Assembly: GCF_041051975.1 (NCBI RefSeq) | Contig: NZ_CP163435.1 | Location: 1,116,001-1,180,000 of the forward strand | Source: Streptomyces sp. R21 | Lineage (GTDB): Bacteria > Actinomycetota > Actinomycetes > Streptomycetales > Streptomycetaceae | Length of the DNA stretch: 64,000 bases | Direction of reading: 5' to 3' | Part shown: piece by piece, positions 58,380 to 64,000 of the stretch | How the letters are laid out: every line of letters starts with the position of its first letter | Position numbering within the stretch: the stretch's first letter is position 1 | The notes under the pieces: generated by a model | Told to the model about the DNA's origin: nothing | Databases searched by the model: none | What the model saw: the letters and a program-made list of their open reading frames with translations, nothing else | Made by a program: the position numbers and the translations under genes

Positions 58380-58862
58380 TCAGGCCGCGCGCTTGTGCAT
58401 CACGTCGAGGTAGTGCCGGTCTCGGTGAGGCACGTCGTTGTCCCGTCCAGGGAGGCTGAAGACCGCACAGACGTCAGCGGCCGGGGCGAGGATGCTGGAC
58501 TGCCGGCCGAACGTGAGGGTGTCGTTGACGACGTGCTCACAGCCTGCAGCGTCCAGAGCCGTGACCAGATCCTCGCGGAGCACAGTGGCCTCGTACGACT
58601 CCGATTCGGGCAGCACGAGAGAAGGCAGCTTGGTGGTCGAGCCCGGCCAGAGATTGATCCAGACACCGCTGACCGCCCGCCGGGTGACCACGAGCTCCAG
58701 CCCACCCCAGGAGTAGGGGTAGCCGTCGATGTCGGGCCCTTTCAGGAGGATCGCCGGGTGGGGACGCCCTGGACCGAGGAGATCCTCGGCCTCGGTCAGA
58801 AGCATTCCGCAGTGAAGGGGCCCGACGTGGCCGGTGCCGGCGAAGTCGACGAGGACGTCCAT
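58380..58862 (-). CDS. Hypothetical protein beside an SMI1/KNR4 gene
   Basis: 160 residues from ATG 58862; GTG 58871 is also possible. No signal peptide or membrane helix. Features include VGPLHCGMLLTEAEDLLGPG, DGYPYSWGGLELVVTRR and VWINLWPGS. I do not recognise a family for certain; the small, acidic, beta-rich nature and position 53 bases after an SMI1/KNR4 gene suggest an immunity-like protein. No polymorphic toxin gene is next to it. It should be co-transcribed with 58916-59893. Confidence 0.7.
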   Translation of the reverse strand: MDVLVDFAGTGHVGPLHCGMLLTEAEDLLGPGRPHPAILLKGPDIDGYPYSWGGLELVVTRRAVSGVWINLWPGSTTKLPSLVLPESESYEATVLREDLVTALDAAGCEHVVNDTLTFGRQSSILAPAADVCAVFSLPGRDNDVPHRDRHYLDVMHKRAA

Positions 58863-58915
58863 CAAGGTCACGGGAGCGACTGTGTCACGCCCCGGGGCGC
58901 GTTCGCATTCCGATA

Positions 58916-59893
58916 TCAGCTGAGGCCCGGGGTCTCCCCGCCCTGTTTCAGGGACTGCCACCGGTCTTCCTGGGCAGGGTCGATACTGCTGAGCCACACC
59001 AAAGCCCCACCGATCAGGCCGGGTTGGTCTCGTGTGGCCAGGGCGGGGGCTTCGAGCATGTCGGCGGCCTCTTCCAGGTAAGTGACCAGGGTGTCGAGCT
59101 CGTCGCCGGGGCCTTCGTCGTAGCGGGACCAACGGCCGAGGTAGCCGGTCGTGGCGTCCAGGTACAGGCCCGAGGTGCGGTCGGCCACGCCGTGGGAGAC
59201 AACCGGAATCCAGGACGCCTTCCACACGGTGATCCGGTCGTCTTCGAGACGGCGGGCGTTGAGGGTGTCCTCGTGGGCCTGGGAGTCCATCTTCTGCCGG
59301 TAGAAGGTTGCTATGGCGTCCAGGGGCATCAGGGCCTGGCTGCCGGGCAGGCATCCCGCGCCGTTGACTCCGTCGTCGCCCGCGGTCAGCAGCCACAGAA
59401 CGCTCAGTCCGAGGGGAATCCGGATGCCCAGGTCGCCTTCCAGGTCTGCGATGGCGGCGGGGCCGACGCCGGCGCGGAGCGCGGCGTGGGAGTCGGGGGC
59501 GTTGAGCTGGAGCCAGCCGGTGATGCGCCGCCAGGCGTCGGCGACCTCACGTACGGTGACCGCGTCGGCGGCAGGATCGGCAGGCTGGTCCGGCTCCTGT
59601 CCCTGTTCCTCATCCTGATCCTCGGCGTCCACGGCGGGCTCGGCGGACGGGGCCGGGTTCACGTACCGGATCTCGATGCGGTCCGGCTCGCGGATGTAGC
59701 CGACGGCCAGGGCGGGGCAGTCCTCGAACAGGTCGCCGTCGACCGTCACGGTGAGGATTCCGGGCAGACCCGATGGATGCCCCATATCCGGATCGTCGGC
59801 CAACTGACCGGCCAGAACCTTCAGGGCGTACGGAACGCCGGACCCCAACTGGGCGGCGGTGTCGCGTACGTGCGGGTCGATCTCGACGTTCAC
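58916..59893 (-). CDS. SMI1/KNR4 family (immunity-type) protein
   Basis: 325 residues from GTG 59893 with GAGGAG nine bases upstream. An N-terminal domain (about 1-80; GVPYALKVLAGQLADD, LTVTVDGDLFED) precedes an acidic linker (EDQDEEQGQEPDQ) and a C-terminal SMI1/KNR4 domain: AVTVREVADAWRRITGW, IADLEGDLGIRIPLGLSVLWLLTAGDDGVN, ALMPLDAIATFYRQKM and VVSHGVADRTSGLYLDATTG. Bacterial members often neutralise secreted nuclease or other toxins. No toxin gene is seen in the neighbourhood, so it is an orphan. The toxin partner, if any, is unknown. Confidence 0.8.
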   Translation of the reverse strand: MNVEIDPHVRDTAAQLGSGVPYALKVLAGQLADDPDMGHPSGLPGILTVTVDGDLFEDCPALAVGYIREPDRIEIRYVNPAPSAEPAVDAEDQDEEQGQEPDQPADPAADAVTVREVADAWRRITGWLQLNAPDSHAALRAGVGPAAIADLEGDLGIRIPLGLSVLWLLTAGDDGVNGAGCLPGSQALMPLDAIATFYRQKMDSQAHEDTLNARRLEDDRITVWKASWIPVVSHGVADRTSGLYLDATTGYLGRWSRYDEGPGDELDTLVTYLEEAADMLEAPALATRDQPGLIGGALVWLSSIDPAQEDRWQSLKQGGETPGLS

Positions 59894-60017
59894 GGCCTAG
59901 TGCTCCTCGCCGGTCGGATGCAGGACGGTGCCTCTCACGGCGCCCATCCAACACTTCAACCCCGTTGCGCGAAGCGGCATTTCGTGGCCTGCCGCAGACG
60001 TCGGTACGGTCGATTTC

Positions 60018-61469
60018 ATGGAGTGGAAATTCAAGACGGCCGAAGAACTCGCGGCTGCCATGCGTGCCGGTGAAGTGAGCTCGGCGGAACTGACCGACGA
60101 GGCGATCGCCCGTATCGAGCGGGACGACAAAGCGATCAACGCGATCTGCGTGCCGGACTTCGACCGTGCGCGGGTCGCCGCGCGCGATGCCGACCAGGCG
60201 CGCGCCCGCGGCGAGGACCGCCCGCTGCTCGGCATACCGGTGACGGTCAAGGAGTCCTACGACATCGCCGGACTGCCCACGACTTGGGGCTTGCCGCCAC
60301 ACCGGAACTTCATGCCGGCGGAGGACGCGGTGCAGGTGTCGCGGCTCAAGGCCGCAGGCGCGGTAGTGCTCGGCAAGACCAATGTGCCCTTTGGGTTGCA
60401 GGACATTCAGAGCTTCAACGAGATCTACGGAACCACCAACAACCCCTGGGACCACGATCGCACGGCGGGCGGATCCTCCGGCGGATCAGCGGCGGCCCTG
60501 GCGTCCGGATTCGGCGCGCTGTCCATCGGCTCCGACCTCGCCGGTTCGTTGCGCACCCCCGCACACTTCTGCGGCATCTACGCGCACAAGCCGACACTCG
60601 GGCTGGCGGCGAGCCGCGGCATGGTCCCGCCGCCCGGGCCGGCCCTGCCGGTCGAGCACGACCTCGCCGTCGTCGGTCCGATGGCGCGCACCGCTCGCGA
60701 CCTCACACTCCTGCTCGACGTCATGGCCGGACCGGACCCGCTGACGCTCGGCGCGGCGTACGACTTGACGCTGCCGCCCGCGCGCCACGAACGGCTCGGC
60801 GACTTCCGGGTCCTGGTTCTCGAAGAGCATCCGCTCATTCCGACCGGGTCCGCTGTACGGGCGGGCGTGAACCGGGTAGCCGACGCGCTTGTCGACGACG
60901 GCGCCCGCGTCGAACGGCACAGTCCGCTGCTGCCCGACCTGGCCGAAGCCGCGATGCTCTACACGCACTTGATGTTCTCAAGCTCCGTCGCACGTTTTCC
61001 CGTCGAAGCGTACGAGGAGCTGCGTACCCGCGCCGCCGAGCTGAGCGCGGACGACCGGAGTCTCGATGCGGCGCGGCTGCGCGGCATGGTGCTCAACCAC
61101 CGCGACTGGATCGAGGCGAACAACCGTCGCGAGCTCCACCGCCACGGCTGGCGGCAGCTCTTCGCCGAGTTCGACGCCGTCGTATGTCCCATCACGCCCA
61201 CGCCCGCGTTCCCGCACGACCACAACCCCGATCCGAGGGAACGCCGGATCGACATCGACGGCGTCGAGTACCCGTACTTCGACCAGCTCGTCCTGGCCGG
61301 TGTGGCCACCATGCCCGGCCTGCCCGCCACCGCCGTACCAACGGGCCGGTCACCCGAGGGGCTGCCGGTGGGAGTGCAGCTCATCGGTCCGATGTTCGAG
61401 GACCGCACACCGCTCCGGCTGGCCGAACTGCTTGAGGAGAAGCTCGGCGGCTTCCAGGCACCGAAGTAG
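60018..61469 (+). CDS. Amidase (amidase signature family), second copy
   Basis: 483 residues from ATG 60018. Triad residues: Lys78 (TVKES), Ser153 (GGSSGG) and nucleophile Ser177 (DLAGSLRTPAHFCG). VCPITPTPAFPHDH and LPVGVQLIGPMFEDR are typical of the C terminus. No ribosome site is visible before the ATG, and GACGTC-TTTC sequence suggests a short leader or none. It is divergent from the SMI1 gene and closed by a strong bidirectional terminator. It is related to, but not part of, the amidase operon at 53.4 kb. Substrate unknown. Confidence 0.92.
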   Translation: MEWKFKTAEELAAAMRAGEVSSAELTDEAIARIERDDKAINAICVPDFDRARVAARDADQARARGEDRPLLGIPVTVKESYDIAGLPTTWGLPPHRNFMPAEDAVQVSRLKAAGAVVLGKTNVPFGLQDIQSFNEIYGTTNNPWDHDRTAGGSSGGSAAALASGFGALSIGSDLAGSLRTPAHFCGIYAHKPTLGLAASRGMVPPPGPALPVEHDLAVVGPMARTARDLTLLLDVMAGPDPLTLGAAYDLTLPPARHERLGDFRVLVLEEHPLIPTGSAVRAGVNRVADALVDDGARVERHSPLLPDLAEAAMLYTHLMFSSSVARFPVEAYEELRTRAAELSADDRSLDAARLRGMVLNHRDWIEANNRRELHRHGWRQLFAEFDAVVCPITPTPAFPHDHNPDPRERRIDIDGVEYPYFDQLVLAGVATMPGLPATAVPTGRSPEGLPVGVQLIGPMFEDRTPLRLAELLEEKLGGFQAPK

Positions 61470-61474
61470 GACCC

Positions 61475-61519
61475 GAACGTGAGCCCCGCTCCGCAGATCT
61501 GGGAGCGGGGCTCACGTTC
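61475..61519. terminator. Strong bidirectional terminator
   Basis: A perfect 18-base-pair stem (GAACGTGAGCCCCGCTCC and its complement) with a nine-base loop, six bases after the amidase stop and 13 before the facing gene's stop. It serves both convergent genes. Confidence 0.85.
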
Positions 61520-61532
61520 AAGCGCCGGGAGG

Positions 61533-61931
61533 TCAGGCGGTGTCCCCCGGGTGGGAGCACAGCCCGCCGCGGAAGTTGCTGTCGTACCAGGCGCCCGTCG
61601 CGTCGTAGTCCAGATTGGTGCGACCCGGACCGACGCAGCGGTGGTAGCCGCCCCGCGCCCACCGCGTCACCTGGATCCACACGTTGGTGTCGGTCGCGCA
61701 ATGCTCGTAGTACGCGTGCTCGCCGTTGTCGGCTTCGTTCCAGCCGCAGCCCTGCAGTTTCGCGGTCCCCGACATGGCGCGCTCGGGCGCCGCGCTCGCG
61801 GGCGCCGCCACCGCTCCGGCCAGCGCACCGGTCAGCGCTACGGTCAGCGCTACGGCGACCAGTCCGCCGACCAGCCGGCCCGGGCGGGTTCGACGGGACC
61901 GGGCCACGAGGATCTGTTCACTTGCAGGCAT
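61533..61931 (-). CDS. Small secreted protein, DUF6355-like
   Basis: 132 residues. A basic start (VARSRRTRPGR) and a hydrophobic region with Ala-rich cleavage site near 48 form a signal peptide. The mature ~85 residues have four cysteines and the pattern CGWNEADNGEHAYYEHCATDT, then YHRCVGPGRT and GGLCSHPG. This fits the DUF6355 type of exported small proteins in actinomycetes. No function is known to me. It is closed by the shared terminator at 61475. Confidence 0.7.
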   Translation of the reverse strand: MPASEQILVARSRRTRPGRLVGGLVAVALTVALTGALAGAVAAPASAAPERAMSGTAKLQGCGWNEADNGEHAYYEHCATDTNVWIQVTRWARGGYHRCVGPGRTNLDYDATGAWYDSNFRGGLCSHPGDTA

Positions 61932-62107
61932 GTTGCCGTCCCTTCGCTGCGGAGGCCCAGGTCAGGACCCCTCCGTGCACAAGGTGTAACCGGATACGAC
62001 ATCTCGGACACACGCTTCGACAGTGATCGAAAGGTGGGAATGCGCTGAGGCGGGGAAGCGTCAGTGCGTGGCCACGGTCCTTCGGGGGCTGGGCTCACCC
62101 GCGCGGC

Positions 62108-62899
62108 CTACTTCGTGTCGCCGGTGAACTTCGCGGTCGACCAGAAGTAGCCGAGTACCGCGAGTCCGATGCACCAGCCGACCGCGAGCCATCCGTTGTG
62201 GCCGATCCCGGTGCCCAGCAGCAGGCCGCGCAGGGTCTCGATGGCAGGGGTGAAGGGCTGGTACTCGGCGATGGGCTGGAACCAGCCCGGCATCGCGTCG
62301 ACCGGGACGAAGGTGCTGGAGATCAGCGGCAGGAAGATCAGCGGCATCGCGTTGTTGCTGGCCGCCTCGGGGTTCGGGCTGACCAGACCCATACCGACGG
62401 CGATCCAGGTCAGCGCCGTGGCGAAGAGCACGAGCAGTCCGAACGCCGCGAGCCACTCCAGCGCGGTGGCGTCGGTGGAACGGAAACCGATGGCCACCGC
62501 GACCGCGCCGACCAGGACCACGCTCATCACGCACTGCAGCACACTGCCGATGACATGCCCGATCAGGACCGAGGGCCGGTGGATGGCCATCGTCCGGAAA
62601 CGGGCGATGATGCCCTCGGTCATGTCCATCGACACGGAGACCGCGGTACCGATCGTGGTGGAACCGATGGTCATCAGCAGCAGGCCCGGAACGAGATAGG
62701 CGATGTAGACGGACCGGTCGGCGTGACCGCCGTTGAGACCGGCACTGAACGTGTCACCGAAGATGTAGACGAACAGCAACAGCAGCATCACCGGGGTGAG
62801 CAGCAGATTCAGCGTCATGGACGGATAGCGCCGGGCGTGCAGCAGGTTGCGGCGCAGCATCGTGTTCGAGTCGCGGACGGCGAGGGAGAGGGCGCTCAT
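62108..62899 (-). CDS. ABC-2 type permease (DrrB-like exporter subunit)
   Basis: 263 residues, six hydrophobic helices. Starts with DSNTMLRRNLLHARRYPSMTLNLLLTPVMLLLLFVYIFG, has the ABC2 motif region GIIARFRTMAIHRPSVLIGHVIG, and later PNPEAASNNAMPLIFLPLISSTFVPVDAMPGWFQPIAEYQPFTP, the conserved DrrB end block. It forms the membrane part of an exporter with the ATPase encoded just upstream; the start overlaps that gene's stop (ATGA). Homologues export anthracyclines and other drugs; here the substrate is unknown. Confidence 0.92.
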   Translation of the reverse strand: MSALSLAVRDSNTMLRRNLLHARRYPSMTLNLLLTPVMLLLLFVYIFGDTFSAGLNGGHADRSVYIAYLVPGLLLMTIGSTTIGTAVSVSMDMTEGIIARFRTMAIHRPSVLIGHVIGSVLQCVMSVVLVGAVAVAIGFRSTDATALEWLAAFGLLVLFATALTWIAVGMGLVSPNPEAASNNAMPLIFLPLISSTFVPVDAMPGWFQPIAEYQPFTPAIETLRGLLLGTGIGHNGWLAVGWCIGLAVLGYFWSTAKFTGDTK

Positions 62900-63897
62900 C
62901 GGACGGTCTCCTTGGACTGGGCGGGGACGTGGGTGTCGGCGGTCAGGGCGAAGAACACGTCGTCGAGGTCGGGGGTGTGCACGGTCAGCTCGTCCGCCTC
63001 GACGCCGGCGGCGTCCAGCCGGTCGAGGATCGCGCGCAGCTCGCGCTGGCTGCCGCCACTGGGCAGTTGCAGGGCGAGGGCCTCGTCGTCCCGAGTGACC
63101 TCGCGCAGCGCTGCGGCGGCGTGGCGGTAGGCGGCCGGGTCGGTGAAGCGGAGCCGGACATGCCCGCCCGGGATGAGCCGCTTCAGCTCGTCGGCGGTGC
63201 CCTCGGCGGCGATCTTCCCGTCGTGCAGCACCGCGATCCGGTCGGCGAGTTCGTCGGCCTCCTCCAGGTACTGCGTGGTGAGGAAGACACTGACGCCGTC
63301 GGACACCAGCTCGCGGATGATCTGCCACATGTTGTGCCGGGAGCGCGGGTCCAGGCCGGTGGTCGGCTCGTCGAGGAAGATGATCCGCGGGTCGCCGACC
63401 AGCGTCATGGCCAGGTCGAGGCGGCGCTTCATGCCGCCGGAGTAGGTGGAGGCGGGCTTCTTCGCCGCCTCCGCGAGATCGAAACGCTCCAGGAGCTCGG
63501 CGGCGGCCCGCCGCCCCTCCCCCCTGGACAGGTGATGCAGATCCGCCATGAGGAACATGTTCTCCTCACCGGTGATCAACCCGTCCACGGCGGAGAACTG
63601 ACCGGTGACACCGATCGCGGCCCGCACCGCCTGCGGTGACCTGACGATGTCGTGGCCGGCGACCTGGGCCTGTCCGCCGTCGGCGGTGATGAGCGTGGAG
63701 AGGATCTTCACGGCCGTGGTCTTGCCCGCGCCGTTCGGACCGAGCAGCGCGAACACGGATCCGGCCGAGATGCGCAGATCGATCCCATCGAGCACGACCT
63801 TGTCGCCGTACGACTTGCGCAGACCGACGGCGGAGATGGCGGCCGGCGCCGGGTGACCATCACCCTGCATGGTTGTGGGCATGACAAATGAAGGCAT
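62896..63897 (-). CDS. ABC transporter ATP-binding protein (DrrA-like)
   Basis: 333 residues from ATG 63897 with GGGAGGG upstream. Walker A GPNGAGKTT (53-61), Q-loop GVTGQFSAVDG, signature YSGGMKRRLDLA (near 150), Walker B IIFLDEPTTGLD (near 171) and the switch His replaced by Gln in TTQYLEEADELADRI, which is usual in DrrA proteins. The C-terminal domain of ~90 residues is of the DrrA type (DUF4162). It powers export through the permease encoded downstream. The 80 bases before it are the promoter region. Confidence 0.93.
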   Translation of the reverse strand: MPSFVMPTTMQGDGHPAPAAISAVGLRKSYGDKVVLDGIDLRISAGSVFALLGPNGAGKTTAVKILSTLITADGGQAQVAGHDIVRSPQAVRAAIGVTGQFSAVDGLITGEENMFLMADLHHLSRGEGRRAAAELLERFDLAEAAKKPASTYSGGMKRRLDLAMTLVGDPRIIFLDEPTTGLDPRSRHNMWQIIRELVSDGVSVFLTTQYLEEADELADRIAVLHDGKIAAEGTADELKRLIPGGHVRLRFTDPAAYRHAAAALREVTRDDEALALQLPSGGSQRELRAILDRLDAAGVEADELTVHTPDLDDVFFALTADTHVPAQSKETVR

Positions 63898-63977
63898 GGG
63901 CCCTCCCGTTCGAAGGCTGAAGTGAGTGACTGGGAGATCGAAGAAGATGAGACGGGTGCGGAGGGGAACGGAGGCGC

Positions 63978-64000
63978 TCAGGCTTTGGCGCGGAGGACGT
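63978..64000 (-). CDS. Possible 3' end of a further leftward gene (VLRAKA, then TGA)
   Basis: Seven codons in a leftward frame end in TGA at 63978-63980. The ABC exporter operon often follows a regulator gene, so this could be its tail. It is too short to judge. Confidence 0.2.

Noticed and set aside
58863..59396. Upstream extension of the 160-residue protein's frame across the SMI1 gene
   Set aside because: It is antiphase to the SMI1/KNR4 gene on the same strand and has Arg/Pro-rich shadow composition.

Overview
The window looks like chromosomal DNA of a Streptomyces (or very close actinomycete). It is strongly GC-rich with G/C at third codon positions. Genes are often coupled by ATGA, GTGA or TGATG overlaps, GTG starts are common, and long stems without a U-tract act as terminators. 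TTA leucine codons appear rare. No rRNA, tRNA, CRISPR array, insertion sequence or phage gene was found.

1-27.5 kb is one surface-polysaccharide locus of the Wzx/Wzy type, after a cut-off penicillin-acylase-family gene at the left edge. A rightward operon (1683-12112) carries a WecG/TagA/CpsF glycosyltransferase, a UDP-HexNAc dehydrogenase, a UDP-GlcNAc 2-epimerase, a Wzz-like protein, a flippase, a beta-helix lipoprotein, a family 2 glycosyltransferase and two methyltransferases. The centre (12.5-21 kb) holds two more family 2 glycosyltransferases, a Wzz domain fused to a Wzy-type polymerase, a third Wzz-like protein and a 1198-residue secreted protein. A leftward operon (27509-21049) runs from the initiating sugar-phosphate transferase through a Gfo/Idh dehydrogenase, an epimerase, an aminotransferase, a NeuD-like acetyltransferase and a second aminotransferase. 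With the LbH acetyltransferase at 803, this is a full enzyme set for a UDP-2,3-diacetamido-2,3-dideoxy-uronic acid, as in the Pseudomonas Wbp pathway. A second aminosugar branch may also be present.

27.8-32.6 kb holds a glycosyltransferase, an MFS exporter with repeats in its central loop, a membrane-anchored beta-propeller protein and an exported amidase-domain protein.

32.7-57.3 kb is an accessory island of small, separately regulated units: four SDR dehydrogenases, two old-yellow-enzyme flavoproteins, a quinone-reductase-like enzyme, three acyl-CoA synthetases, an enoyl-CoA hydratase, an amidase, three alpha/beta hydrolases and a secreted beta-propeller protein. Regulators are three TetR proteins, one HxlR protein and a truncated TetR remnant. 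Three operator families recur: ATAAC-N3-GTTAT at two promoters, a 21-bp element at two promoters (probably HxlR), and TA(C/T)G-NN-CGTA at six promoter regions (probably the paralogous TetR pair). The island looks like a locally wired uptake and catabolism or detoxification regulon for acyl, aromatic or enone compounds; the substrate is unknown.

57.4-64 kb holds a MarR/NTF2-like divergent pair with duplicated operators, an orphan SMI1/KNR4-type immunity pair, a second amidase, a small secreted DUF6355-like protein and a DrrAB-type ABC exporter.
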